A stretch of 64,000 bases of DNA from RYN-230 sp963837335 (GTDB lineage: Bacteria > Actinomycetota > Actinomycetes > Streptosporangiales > Streptosporangiaceae): assembly GCA_963837335.1 (NCBI GenBank), contig CAWINS010000011.1, forward strand, positions 124,001-188,000. Direction: 5' to 3'. Shown here one piece after another: positions 1 to 8,479 of the stretch; position 1 is the first letter of the stretch, and every line of letters starts with the position of its first letter. The notes under the pieces were generated by a model. The model saw nothing but the letters and a program-made list of their open reading frames with translations. It was not told the DNA's origin and ran no database searches. The position numbers and the translations under genes are program-made.

Positions 1-65
1 GTCTCCTCCGGCGCTGCGGCCGGGAGCCGCGGCGGCTGGGCGTGGCCAGGAGTTCCCTGTCTCAT
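1..65 (-). CDS. partial gene start, probable TetR-family regulator
   Basis: A leftward open frame begins with ATG at 65 and runs off the left edge; only 21 codons are visible (MRQGTPGHAQPP..., a Pro/Ala-rich tail). It has a good ribosome site (GGAGG about 8 bases upstream). It faces the VOC gene across a 23-bp palindrome, the usual layout of a TetR regulator beside its target, and an unstructured N-terminus is common in that family. The family assignment is inference from context; no HTH is inside the window. Confidence 0.45.
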   Translation of the reverse strand, partial: MRQGTPGHAQPPRLPAAAPEE

Positions 66-82
66 CCCTCAATCCTCCACTT

Positions 83-105
83 CGCTACGCTATGGTAGCG
101 TAGCG
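83..105. promoter_or_regulatory. perfect palindromic operator (10-bp arms, 3-bp spacer)
   Basis: Arms CGCTACGCTA and TAGCGTAGCG are exact reverse complements around TGG. The site sits between the leftward partial gene at 65 and the VOC gene at 148, so it can control both. Size and symmetry fit a TetR-type dimer site; which protein binds is inferred. Confidence 0.7.
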
Positions 106-147
106 TTTAAGGCTGCACGATCACAGCTACCGAAAGAGGATGATGCC

Positions 148-546
148 GTGGATCTCGTCTCTATCCGCATGATCACCGACGACCTGGACCGGGTGATCCA
201 GTTCTACGAGCAGGTCACCGGCGTCGAGGCGGTGCGCTACACGCCGGTGTTTGCCGAGCTGATCATGCCGTCCTTCACCCTGGCCATCGGCCACACCCAG
301 ACGACCCAGCTGTTCGGGGAAGGTTCCGCTCGCCCCGCCGACAACCACACCATCATCATCGAGTTCCGCGTCGGCGACGTTGACAGCGAGTACGAGCGAC
401 TCAAGCCGCTGGTCAGCGACTGGGTGCAGGAGCCCACCACGATGCCATGGGGCAACCGCTCCATCCTGTTCCGCGACCCCGACGGCAACCTGGTCAACTT
501 CTTCACCCCGGTCACCGAGGACGCCATCAAGAAGTTCAACGGCTGA
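148..546 (+). CDS. VOC (glyoxalase/bleomycin-resistance) family protein
   Basis: 132-aa single-module vicinal-oxygen-chelate protein. The start is GTG at 148, supported by AAAGAGGA at 132-139. The fold signature is visible: N-terminal strand and helix (SIRMITDDLDRVIQFYEQ), then a C-terminal repeat ending in FRDPDGNLVNFF, the usual metal-side motif (Glu/His position occupied by Asn-Phe-Phe). Such proteins are dioxygenases, lyases or binding proteins for small electrophiles or antibiotics; substrate cannot be told from sequence. It is a single gene behind the palindromic operator at 83-105, so it is probably repressed by the divergent regulator and induced by its ligand. Confidence 0.85.
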   Translation: MDLVSIRMITDDLDRVIQFYEQVTGVEAVRYTPVFAELIMPSFTLAIGHTQTTQLFGEGSARPADNHTIIIEFRVGDVDSEYERLKPLVSDWVQEPTTMPWGNRSILFRDPDGNLVNFFTPVTEDAIKKFNG

Positions 547-693
547 CCGGGGACGCGGCGCCCGCCCGCTTCGACCGGCCGGCCAGGTACCAGAACCGTC
601 AGAGCGGCGTCAGAGGTCGCGGCGTCCGGGCCGCCGGCTGACTACCATGGGGCTGCTGCGCAGCGACCCGGAGTATCGCCGGAGGCACTGAAC

Positions 694-714
694 ATGCGGG
701 TTCGGAATGGCTGA
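694..714 (+). other. possible 6-codon upstream ORF before the LuxR gene
   Basis: ATG at 694 opens MRVRNG-stop (TGA 712-714) and overlaps the LuxR start (ATG 707) by 8 bases in another frame. The only good ribosome site, GGAGG at 681-685, is 8 bases from this ATG but 21 from the LuxR ATG. Translation may therefore begin here and reinitiate at 707. A one-base sequencing error joining the two frames would give the same picture. Confidence 0.35.
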
Positions 715-3478
715 GCCGCCCGCCGCGGCGGCGCCTCAGGCTGCCGCGCCCGAGAGCGATGCCCTGCTGGCCACCAAGCTGCACCTGCCGGGCCCGCGGC
801 CCGGCCTGGTGCCCCGGCCCCGCCTGGCCGGGCAGTTCGAAGCCGGGCTGGGCCAGGGCATGGTCCTGGTCTGCGCCCCGGCCGGATACGGCAAGACGGT
901 CCTGGTGGCCGACTGGGCGCGGGCTGGCCAGCGCCCGGTGGCATGGCTGTCGCTGGATCCCGGCGACAACGACCCGGCCAGGTTCTGGCGGCACGCGGTC
1001 GCCGCGCTGGACCGGGTGCGCCCGGGGATCGGCGCTCGCCTGGGCCCGCTGATCGGGCCGCCCACCCCGGCCTCGTTCGAGGGGCTGCTCACCGCGCTGA
1101 TCAACGACCTGGACGCCGGGCCCGCCGCGGACGAGGCCGTGCTGGTCCTGGACGACTATCACGTGATCGCCGCCCGGCCGGTGCACGATTCGGTGCAGTT
1201 CCTGCTGGAACACTGGCCGGCCGGGCTACGCCTGGTGCTGACCAGCCGGTCCGATCCACCCCTGGGCCTGGCCCGGCTGCGGGCCCGCGGGCAGCTGGCC
1301 GAACTGCGGGCCGCCGACCTGCGGTTCACCGCGGACGAGGCCGGCGCGCTGTTGCGGGAGACGGCCGGGGAGCCGGGGGCGGCCCTGCCCGGTACGGCCG
1401 TGGCCGCCCTGGCCGCGCGAACCGAGGGATGGGCGGCCGGGCTGCAGCTCGCGGCCCTGTCCCTGCGTGGTCAGGCCGACGCGGCCGCCTTCGTGGCCGC
1501 GTTCACCGGCAGCCACCGCTATGTCCTGGATTACCTGGGCGAGGAAGTACTGGAGTGCCAGCCCGAGCAGCTGCAGACGTTCCTGCTGGAGACGTCGGTG
1601 CTGGAACGGCTCAGCGGCGGCTTGTGCGACGCCGTCACCGGCCGCGCGGGCAGCCAGGCCCTGCTCGAGCAGGTGGAGCAGGCCGGGCTGTTCCTGCTGC
1701 CGCTCGATGAGGCGCGCGGCTGGTGGCGTTACCACCGCCTGTTCGCCGATCTGCTCCGCGCCCGCCTGGAGCAGGAACCGGGCCGGGCGGCGCGGCTGCA
1801 CCGGAACGCGGCCGCCTGGCATGAGGAGCACGGGCTGCCCGATGAGGCGATCCGGCACGCGGTCGCCGCCGGGGAGATGAGCTGGGCGGCCCGGCTGATC
1901 GAGCGGTACTTCGACGCCGTGTACCGGCTGCGCGGCGAGGCAGCGACGATCCAGCGGTGGATTTCGGCGCTGCCCGCCGGGCTGCCCCAGTCGCGTCCCC
2001 GGCTGCTGCTGGCCCAGGCCCAGCTGGCCGCGGCCGCCGGTGAGATGGAGGAGGTGCAGCGCTTCGCTGATGCGGCCGAGCGAGCCTCCGCGGCCGCGGC
2101 CGATGAGCCGTTCGAGCCCAGCATCGGCCGGGCCAGCAGCCTGCTGGCCAACATCCCCGCACACATTGCGCTGTGCCGGGGCTTTGCCGCCCAGTACCGC
2201 GGCGACGCGGAGGCCACCGCCGCGTTCGCGTCGCAGGCCCGGGCCGAGCTGGGCGAGGACGAGCGGCTGCTGGACTACGAGACCCACTGCGACCTGGCCG
2301 TCGCGCAGTGGCTCCGCGGCCGGCTCGCGGCGGCTGAGCGGGCCCTGGTGCCCAGCATCGCCGGGTGGGCCGACAGGCCCGTCTTCGTGGCCTGGGGCCG
2401 TCACCTGCTCGGCCAGGTCCAGCGCGCCCAGGGACATCTGGACGCGGCCGTCCAGACCTACCAGCAGGCCCGGGAGGTGACCGCCGGACCCGGCTGCACG
2501 CCGCTGCCCGCAGCCGGTATCGGGTATGTGGGCCTGGCCGAAGTGGCCCGCCAGCGGAACGAACTCGACGCCGCCCTGGAGCAGGTCACCGAGGGCATCG
2601 AGCTGTGCCGGCAGCTCGCCTATGTCTCGCCGCTGGCGGCCGGCCTGGTGACGCTGGCCTGGATCCGGCAGGCCCAGGGGGATCAGGCCGCGGCGCTGGA
2701 AGCGATGCGGGAAGCCGCGCAGACCTCGCAGGCGGAGGCCGGGCCGCTCAACCCGGTCCCGGCCCAGCAGGCCAGGCTGGTGCTCGCCCAGGGCGACCTG
2801 CCCGCCGCCGCCCGATGGATAGCCGGACGCGGCCTCCAGGCAGACGACGAGCCGGACTACGCCCGCGAGCCGGGGCACCTGGTGCTGGCCCGCCTCCTGC
2901 TCGCCCAGGGCCAGCCCGGCCGGGCGCTCGCGCTGCTGGACCGGCTGCACACCGCGGCCCTGGGCCAGGAACGGACCGGCAGCATCATCGAGACGGGCGC
3001 CCTGCGCGCCCTGGCCCTCGCGGCCAGCGGCCGGGAAAGCGAAGCGATCACCGTCCTGGCCGGGATGCTCACCCTGGCCGGCCAGCAGGGCCACGTCCGG
3101 GTCTTCGCCGACGAGGGCCCGGCCATGGCCGGGCTGCTGGGCCGGCTGATCGCGGCCCAGCGGGCCGACCAGAGCGCGGCCCGGGTCCCGCTGGGCTTCC
3201 TGGCCCGGCTCCAGCGGGCCTTCGGGAGCGCCGACGCGGGGCCGGGCACCCGGCCTGCCCGGACGGCGGCGCCGGGATTGATCGAGCCGCTGACCGGCCG
3301 CGAGCTGGAAGTACTGCGGCTGGTGGCCGCGGGCCGGTCCAACCAGGACATCGCGCGGGAACTCGTGGTCACTCTCGACACGGTCAAGAAGCACGTCAGT
3401 CATATCCTGGGCAAACTCGGCGGCGCTAACCGCACCGAGGCCGTCACCCGGGCGCGGGAGCTGGACCTGATCTCCTGA
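707..3478 (+). CDS. LuxR/MalT-type large ATP-binding transcriptional regulator (LAL)
   Basis: 923-aa cytoplasmic regulator of the MalT/LAL architecture. A signal-transducing STAND ATPase module starts near residue 20; the P-loop APAGYGKT is at about 57-64 and a Walker B-like VLVLDDYH follows near 150. The middle (about 360-830) is an Ala/Leu-rich TPR-like helical array. The C-terminus (about 860-923) is a clear LuxR HTH (LTGRELEVLRLVAAGRSNQD, then DTVKKHVSHILGKL). Family members oligomerise on ATP and inducer and activate nearby operons. The target here is unknown; the co-directional PPOX gene 28 bases downstream is the nearest candidate. The start at 707 lies behind a possible reinitiation ORF; 694 is not in frame. 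The whole frame is intact. Confidence 0.93.
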   Translation: MAEPPAAAAPQAAAPESDALLATKLHLPGPRPGLVPRPRLAGQFEAGLGQGMVLVCAPAGYGKTVLVADWARAGQRPVAWLSLDPGDNDPARFWRHAVAALDRVRPGIGARLGPLIGPPTPASFEGLLTALINDLDAGPAADEAVLVLDDYHVIAARPVHDSVQFLLEHWPAGLRLVLTSRSDPPLGLARLRARGQLAELRAADLRFTADEAGALLRETAGEPGAALPGTAVAALAARTEGWAAGLQLAALSLRGQADAAAFVAAFTGSHRYVLDYLGEEVLECQPEQLQTFLLETSVLERLSGGLCDAVTGRAGSQALLEQVEQAGLFLLPLDEARGWWRYHRLFADLLRARLEQEPGRAARLHRNAAAWHEEHGLPDEAIRHAVAAGEMSWAARLIERYFDAVYRLRGEAATIQRWISALPAGLPQSRPRLLLAQAQLAAAAGEMEEVQRFADAAERASAAAADEPFEPSIGRASSLLANIPAHIALCRGFAAQYRGDAEATAAFASQARAELGEDERLLDYETHCDLAVAQWLRGRLAAAERALVPSIAGWADRPVFVAWGRHLLGQVQRAQGHLDAAVQTYQQAREVTAGPGCTPLPAAGIGYVGLAEVARQRNELDAALEQVTEGIELCRQLAYVSPLAAGLVTLAWIRQAQGDQAAALEAMREAAQTSQAEAGPLNPVPAQQARLVLAQGDLPAAARWIAGRGLQADDEPDYAREPGHLVLARLLLAQGQPGRALALLDRLHTAALGQERTGSIIETGALRALALAASGRESEAITVLAGMLTLAGQQGHVRVFADEGPAMAGLLGRLIAAQRADQSAARVPLGFLARLQRAFGSADAGPGTRPARTAAPGLIEPLTGRELEVLRLVAAGRSNQDIARELVVTLDTVKKHVSHILGKLGGANRTEAVTRARELDLIS

Positions 3479-3506
3479 TCTCCCCCCGCAGAGGAAGGAG
3501 CGCTGC

Positions 3507-3896
3507 ATGGTCCTCGATGACCGCGTGAAGGGCCTGCTGGACGGACGCCCGTTCGCGGTGCTGGCGACGCTGAATCCAGACGGAACCCCGCAGACCTCGG
3601 TGATCTGGATCGCCCGGGACGGCGACGTACTCGTCTTTTCGACCCACGATCAGCGCCGCAAAGCGCGGAACCTGATCCGCGATCCGCGCGCGTCAGTGAC
3701 CGTGTTCGCGGCGGACGATCCGTATCGCACCGCGGACATTCGCGGCACCGTTGAACTGGTTGATGATCCCGACCGCCGCCTGTCGGTGGAGCTGACCCGG
3801 CGCTATACCGGCCAGGACCCACCGCCAGACCCACCCGGCTCGCACCGGCTGATCGGGCGGCTGACTCCCGAGCACGTGACGGGTTTCTCGACCTGA
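3507..3896 (+). CDS. PPOX-class F420-dependent oxidoreductase
   Basis: 129-aa split-barrel flavin/deazaflavin protein of the pyridoxamine-5'-phosphate-oxidase-like superfamily. The N-terminal segment LLDGRPFAVLATLNPDGTPQ followed by SVIWIARDGDVLVFST, and the R-K-A-R-N-L and DPRASVTV blocks, are the typical F420-binding PPOX pattern in actinomycetes. The ATG start has a strong GAGGAAGGAG site. It follows the LuxR regulator on the same strand and may be co-transcribed. Likely a small F420H2-dependent reductase; substrate unknown. Confidence 0.9.
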   Translation: MVLDDRVKGLLDGRPFAVLATLNPDGTPQTSVIWIARDGDVLVFSTHDQRRKARNLIRDPRASVTVFAADDPYRTADIRGTVELVDDPDRRLSVELTRRYTGQDPPPDPPGSHRLIGRLTPEHVTGFST

Positions 3897-3929
3897 TCAC
3901 TGCGCGCCGGAGCTGGCGGCGTAACTGCG

Positions 3930-4532
3930 CTAGCGGGGCGTGTCCGGGCCGGGGCGGAAGGCGGGGCCGTGCCCCGGCACGATAACGGTGGCCGCCGCGA
4001 GGATCCGGGCCCGGCTCTGGTGCAGCGCGGCCTGGTCGCTGCCGAGCGGGTCGTCGGCCGGCCCGTCCGGGCCCCACCAGGCGTGCGTGCACGCGTACAC
4101 GTCCGCCGGGGTGGCCGCGAGCGTCGTGATGTCCTCGGCGGTGTGCCCCGGCGTGGCGATGAGCCGGACCGACGGGGTGAGCGTGAAATCCCCGGGCTCG
4201 CGGCCGATCCACCGGTCGCCGTCGTAGCTGGCCCAGTGGTCGTGCACGACGGCATCCGGGAACAACGCCGCGTTGAGGGTGTGGTCGGGGTGGTGGTGGC
4301 TGAACACCACATCGGTCACCCCGGCCGGGCTGTTCACGTGGGCGGCCAGCGCGCTGAGCAGCGCGTCACGGCCGGACACCATGCCGGGATCGACGACGAT
4401 CACCCGGCCCCCGTCCACGATCAGCGTGACCGAGCTGCCCACCCGGTCCGCGTCGCCTTCTTCCCGGGCGTACCCCTCGTGCAGCACGAACACCTGCGCG
4501 GTCCCGGCCAGTGCCTCGCCCGACTGGGTCAT
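3930..4532 (-). CDS. MBL-fold metallo-hydrolase
   Basis: 200-aa metallo-beta-lactamase-fold protein. The zinc motif HxHxDH appears as SHHHPDHT, followed by the third ligand in ATPGHTAED and a C-terminal VPGHGP with the last histidine. It starts at ATG 4532, four bases after the stop of the DNA-glycosylase-like gene, so the two are read as one unit. It is a small stand-alone hydrolase of the glyoxalase-II/MBLAC1-like sort; the substrate is not evident. Confidence 0.88.
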   Translation of the reverse strand: MTQSGEALAGTAQVFVLHEGYAREEGDADRVGSSVTLIVDGGRVIVVDPGMVSGRDALLSALAAHVNSPAGVTDVVFSHHHPDHTLNAALFPDAVVHDHWASYDGDRWIGREPGDFTLTPSVRLIATPGHTAEDITTLAATPADVYACTHAWWGPDGPADDPLGSDQAALHQSRARILAAATVIVPGHGPAFRPGPDTPR

Positions 4533-4536
4533 GGCG

Positions 4537-5109
4537 TTACCGGGCCGCTTTGGCGGCGGCCTTGCGCTGCTGCTTGTAGGCGCGGACCTCAGCCAGGGAC
4601 TCGCGGTCGGTGATGTCGGCGACCGAGATCCGCGAACCTTCCTCGCCGAACGGGCCGGTGGCCTGCTGCCAGCCCGGCGGCCGGACCCCCAGTTGCTTGC
4701 CCAGCAGGGCCGCGAAGATCTGCGCCTTGGTCGCACCGAAACCGGGCAGCCCCGCGATCCTGGCGACCAGTTCCTCGCCGGTGGCGGCGCCGGTCCAGAT
4801 CTGGGCCGGGTCCCCGTCGTAGCGGTCCACGATCAGCCGGGCCAGGTCCTGGGTCCGGGTCGCCATGGCCCTCGGGTAGCGGTGCAGGGCGGGCCTGTCG
4901 CTGAACACCGCGGCCAGCGCGTCCGGATCGAAGTCCGCGAGTTCAGCCGCGGTCGGCTCATGGCCGAGCCGGCGCACCAGGTCCCGCGGCCCGCTGAACG
5001 CCTTCTCCAGCGGCACCTGCTGGTCCAGCAGCATGCCGATGAGCAGGGCGAGCGGGTCACGCGAGAGCAGCTCGTTGGCGTCGGGATCGACGGGCAGCGA
5101 TATGGTCAT
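4537..5109 (-). CDS. HhH-GPD-type base excision DNA repair protein
   Basis: 190-aa helix-hairpin-helix GPD-type DNA-glycosylase-like protein. The N-terminal block DPLALLIGMLLDQQVPLEKA and the hairpin LPGFGATKAQIFAALLGK are characteristic of an actinobacterial subgroup annotated as TIGR03252-like HhH-GPD proteins. There is no FeS cysteine cluster of the MutY/Nth type. The catalytic Asp of classical members is not obvious to me, so enzymatic activity is inferred. It is the first gene of a two-gene unit with the MBL hydrolase; the start has CAGGAGGCTG just upstream. Confidence 0.85.
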   Translation of the reverse strand: MTISLPVDPDANELLSRDPLALLIGMLLDQQVPLEKAFSGPRDLVRRLGHEPTAAELADFDPDALAAVFSDRPALHRYPRAMATRTQDLARLIVDRYDGDPAQIWTGAATGEELVARIAGLPGFGATKAQIFAALLGKQLGVRPPGWQQATGPFGEEGSRISVADITDRESLAEVRAYKQQRKAAAKAAR

Positions 5110-5375
5110 GACAGCCTCCTGGTCACTGCGGCCATCCTGGCCGGCCCGGGCCGTACCTGCGAACCCGGGCCCGGAATAGCAGGCCGGCCGAGTCCAGGCA
5201 GGCCGGGAAGCTGGGCACAGCCTGGAAACATGGGCAGAACCGGCGGACGCGGAACTACGTGGCGGCCAGCCGGCGTTTCACTTAGCAGGCGCGGATGTGG
5301 CGGTCCGGCCGGGCACGGGTCGGCCGTGTCCGGGCCGGCCGGGAACCGTATCCTCGCCGCCTGAGGAGGCAGAAG

Positions 5376-5567
5376 TTGTCCGGTCGAATGAAGTTCGCCA
5401 TTGCTGGGATCATTATCGGTCTCATCTTGTTCATAGTGAGCCCGTGGCTCGCCATCGGCGTGATCATCCTGGCGATCGGCATCCCGACTGGGATGTACCT
5501 GATGCTCGACCCGTCGCAGCGGCGGCGGCTGAAGGAAGTCCGCCGCCGCCGGCAGATCGGCGGCTGA
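5376..5567 (+). CDS. small integral membrane protein
   Basis: 63-aa protein beginning at TTG 5376, chosen because GAGGAGG at 5363-5369 sits 6 bases upstream; an in-frame ATG follows at 5388. Two hydrophobic helices (FAIAGIIIGLILFIVSPWLA and IGVIILAIGIPTGMYLML) are followed by a very basic tail RRRLKEVRRRRQ, predicting a hairpin membrane protein with a cytoplasmic tail. No function is recognised. It converges on the synthase gene at 5589. Confidence 0.65.
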   Translation: MSGRMKFAIAGIIIGLILFIVSPWLAIGVIILAIGIPTGMYLMLDPSQRRRLKEVRRRRQIGG

Positions 5568-5570
5568 CGC

Positions 5571-5610
5571 GCTGTTCCACCGCCCCGGTCAGATCAGGCC
5601 GGGGAACAGC
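5571..5610. terminator. bidirectional terminator hairpin
   Basis: GCTGTTCC at 5571-5578 pairs with GGAACAGC at 5603-5610, with an inner CCCCGG/CCGGGG. It lies between two converging genes and overlaps the 3' end of the leftward one. There is no U-tract, as usual for actinomycete terminators. Confidence 0.55.
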
Positions 5611-6815
5611 AGCGCGAGCTGATGCGGGTAGCTCCCGATGAGGCGGAGCTCGTCGTCGGTCAGCGGCTTGCCGCTGGCCGACGCGCATAGCTGCACCACC
5701 GAGAACGCCAGGTCCTCATCGCCATCAGCGATCTGGATGCCCAGCCCGTCCATCACGTGCCGGAAGCCGGCCTTCCCGCCGTACTCGCCGGTCAGCACGA
5801 CCCGGCCCGCCCTGGTGAACCAGTCGCCGGTGAACGGCCCCAGCGTGTCGTCGTCGTACAGCTCGTAGTTCTGCCGGTCCTTGAGCGCGCCGTCGGCGTG
5901 GATGCCGGACTCGTGCGCGAACGCGTTGCGGCCCACCCCGGGCTGGTTCTGCGGGAGCGGCTGGCCGAACGCGTAGCTCGCCCACCAGCCGAACCGCCGG
6001 GCCCAGGACAGGTCGAGCGGATCACCGATCTGGGCCTGGCCCGCCACGCCGAAGCCGTGCCGGAACGCGAGAATGCACGACAGCAGGTCGGCGTTGCCAG
6101 CCCGTTCGCCGATGCCGTTGACGCAGGTGTTCACCCACGCGTCCTGGCCGGCGTCCAGGTCCCCGAGGGCTCCCGAGACTGAGTTGGCCACCGCCATGCC
6201 GAGGTCGTTATGGCAATGGGTCTCGACCGGGATCCGCACGGCCGCGGCCAGCTTGGCGAAGCGCTCGCGGATCCGGTCCGGTGTCTCCCCGCCGATCGTG
6301 TCGCAGTAGCGCACCCGGTCGGCCCCGGCCTCCCGGGCCGCCGTCGCGAACTCGAGCAGGAACCCCTCGTCGGTGCGCGAGCCATCCTCGGCGTTCACGC
6401 CGATGGTCTGGGCCCCGCCGTCGCGCGCGGCCTTTACCGCCGCCACCATTTCCGAGATGACCGACTCCCGGTCCAGCTTGCCGCGGAACTTGTGCACGAT
6501 CATCTGGTCGGACGTGGAGATGGACAGGTTGTAGTGCCGCAGCCCGAGCGGGACCGCCGCGGCCACGTCACCCGGCACGGCGCGGCACCACCCGGACAGC
6601 CGCAGCCCGCCGAACGCGCCGGCCTCGGCCAGCGCCACGCTGGCCCGGATGTAAGGCACCTCGTGGAACAGGAACGGGAAGCCCAGCTCGGACTGGGCCA
6701 CGCCGAGCTGGCCCAGGTAGAAGTTGACCATGATCTTGCCGAACTTGGACAGGCCAGTGCGGGCGGTCTGCACGCCGTCCCGGTTGGTCACATCCAGGAA
6801 GTGGATCGCGGGCAT
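5589..6815 (-). CDS. homocitrate synthase / 2-isopropylmalate synthase family protein
   Basis: 408-aa DRE-TIM acyltransferase that condenses acetyl-CoA with a 2-oxo acid. Seen: FLDVTNRDGVQTART near the N-terminus (catalytic R-D), the metal histidines in ETHCHNDLGMAVANS, GIGERAGNADLL, and a C-terminal AHESGIHADGALK lid. There is no LeuA allosteric domain, so it resembles homocitrate-synthase/NifV-like members more than LeuA. The start at 6815 is preferred to the ATG at 6821 because GGAGG is 6 bases before it and only 1 before the other. It diverges from the HTH-citrate synthase. The 2-oxo-acid substrate cannot be read from sequence. Confidence 0.85.
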   Translation of the reverse strand: MPAIHFLDVTNRDGVQTARTGLSKFGKIMVNFYLGQLGVAQSELGFPFLFHEVPYIRASVALAEAGAFGGLRLSGWCRAVPGDVAAAVPLGLRHYNLSISTSDQMIVHKFRGKLDRESVISEMVAAVKAARDGGAQTIGVNAEDGSRTDEGFLLEFATAAREAGADRVRYCDTIGGETPDRIRERFAKLAAAVRIPVETHCHNDLGMAVANSVSGALGDLDAGQDAWVNTCVNGIGERAGNADLLSCILAFRHGFGVAGQAQIGDPLDLSWARRFGWWASYAFGQPLPQNQPGVGRNAFAHESGIHADGALKDRQNYELYDDDTLGPFTGDWFTRAGRVVLTGEYGGKAGFRHVMDGLGIQIADGDEDLAFSVVQLCASASGKPLTDDELRLIGSYPHQLALLFPGLI

Positions 6816-6912
6816 CGGCATCCTCCGGGAACGGCGCGGTGCGGTCGGGTCGGTCACCCGCGGCGCGGGCCCTGAGTTGACACCCTGGCATTTCTGTCGA
6901 GTGTCATCAACA

Positions 6913-6926
6913 TTGATTAAAATCAA
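6913..6926. promoter_or_regulatory. AT-rich inverted repeat in divergent promoter region
   Basis: TTGATT and AATCAA flank AA in the 222-base space between the leftward synthase and the rightward citrate synthase. It is the only AT-rich stretch nearby and is placed to control both genes. It is a candidate site for the HTH carried by the citrate synthase (inference). Confidence 0.4.
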
Positions 6927-7037
6927 CTAACGTGAAGACCGGGTAACAGAGCTCACTAACGACAACCGCTGCCCGGCCCGGCCCCGGGCCCGGGCTTCGG
7001 GTCTCCCGGCGACGGGAGGGGCGGGGGGAGGCGGCAG

Positions 7038-8465
7038 ATGGCTGAGTCAGAGTGGATCAGCGCCGCGGAGGCGGCCCGCCGCCTCGGCATCAAGCAGGCC
7101 ACCCTGTACTCCTACGTCAGCCGGGGGGTGCTGACCCGGCGCCGGGCTGGCGGCGGCCGTGGCGGTGGCGCCAGCGGCGGTGCTAGCGGCGGTGCTGGGG
7201 CGGTGCCGACGGCCGTGCTGACGGCGTGGCCGGCCGGAAGGGCAGCCTGTTCGATCCGGGGGAGGTCGAGGAGCTGGCCCGCCGTGGCCGCCCGCGCCGG
7301 CCGCCGGGCCTGGCCGGGCTGGTGATCGAGTCAGGCGTGACCGAGATCGCCGACAACCGGCTCTGGTTCCGCGGGCTGGACGCGCTCGACCTGGCCTGGG
7401 ACTGGAACTTCGAGGACGTGTGCGAGCTGTTGTGGGATGTGCGGCCGGGTCCGGATCCGGCTGGCCAGGGGTCCGCCGGGCCCGGTCCCGCCCGTCCGCG
7501 GTCCCCTGGCCCGGACCCGGGGGAGTGGCGGGCGACGCCCGCGGCGCTCGCGGCGGGCACGGCCGCGCAAGCGGCGCTCCCGCCTGGCACCTTCCCGCTG
7601 GAACGGCTCCAGGTGATCGTCCCGGCGCTGGCCGCGGCGGATCCGCTGCGGCTGCAGTTCGACCCGCCGGCCGTGGCCGCGGCGGGCCGGGCCATCATCG
7701 CGGGCCTGGTGGACTGCCTGCCGCTGGCCGGGGCCGGGAATCAGCAGGCCGCGGCCCGGGCCGGGAATCGGCAGGCCGCGGCCGGGCCGGGATCAGCAGG
7801 CGGCGGCCGCGATCCCGGCCCGGCTCTGGCCCAGGCTCTGCCCGGACGGCCCTCCGCCCGGCCTGCTGGACGCGCTGCGGGCCGCGCTGGTCCTGCTCGC
7901 CGACCACGAGCTGGCCGCGTCCACGCTGGCCGCCCGGGTGGCCGCGTCGGTCCGGGCCGACCCGTACGCCGTGGTGGCCACCGGGCTCGGCGCGGTCGGC
8001 GGTGCCCTGCATGGCGGCGCCTCGCTGGGCGCGGAGACCATGCTGGCCGCGGCGCAGGACGCGGCGGGCGTGCCCCGCGTGGTGGGGGACCTGCTCCGGC
8101 GGGGCGAGCGGGTGCCCGGCTTCGGCCACTTCGTATACCGCGGCGGCGACCCGCGGGCGGGGCTCCTGCTGGCCATGGTCCGCAGCGCGGTCCCGGCGTC
8201 CCCCCGGCTGGCCGTGGTGGACTCCGTGCTGGCCGAGATGCACCGGCGGGCCCTGCCGGAGCCGAATATCGACTTCGCGCTGGCCGTGCTGGCCAGCTGC
8301 GCGGGGATGATCCGGGGAGCGGGTGAGGTCATCTTCGCGGTGGCCAGGACCGCGGGCTGGCTGGCCCACGCGCTGGAGGAGTACACCGCCCGGACGCCCC
8401 TGCGGCCACGGGCTGTTTACACTGGCCCTGCCCATCGGCAGGCCGACCCCGGCCGCCGTGAATGA
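7038..8465 (+). pseudogene. citrate synthase with N-terminal helix-turn-helix domain, two frameshifts
   Basis: The first about 40 codons from ATG 7038 encode a MerR/excisionase-type HTH (SAAEAARRLGIKQATLYSYV, then SRGVLTRR). Codons then continue in a second frame from about 7215 (KGSLFDPGEVEELARRG, GLAGLVIESGVTEIADNRLW, FEDVCELLWDVRPG), a citrate-synthase N-domain. From about 7860 the first frame resumes with GGALHGGASLGAETML and GERVPGFGHFVYRGGDPR, the catalytic-His and CoA regions, to the stop at 8465. A Gly-rich linker (7150-7200) and a repeated GNRQAAA-type stretch (7730-7800) mark the two break points. HTH-citrate synthase fusions are known in actinomycetes. Whether it is truly dead or miscalled is open; the rest of the protein looks well conserved. 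Confidence 0.75.
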
Positions 8466-8479
8466 CTCCGGGAGCCCCC

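Noticed and set aside
1226..3508. Long leftward open frame (760 codons) opposite the LAL regulator
   Set aside because: Composition-driven antisense shadow of a GC-rich gene. The opposite strand has complete P-loop and LuxR motifs; this frame is Gly/Arg/Gln-rich with no motif.
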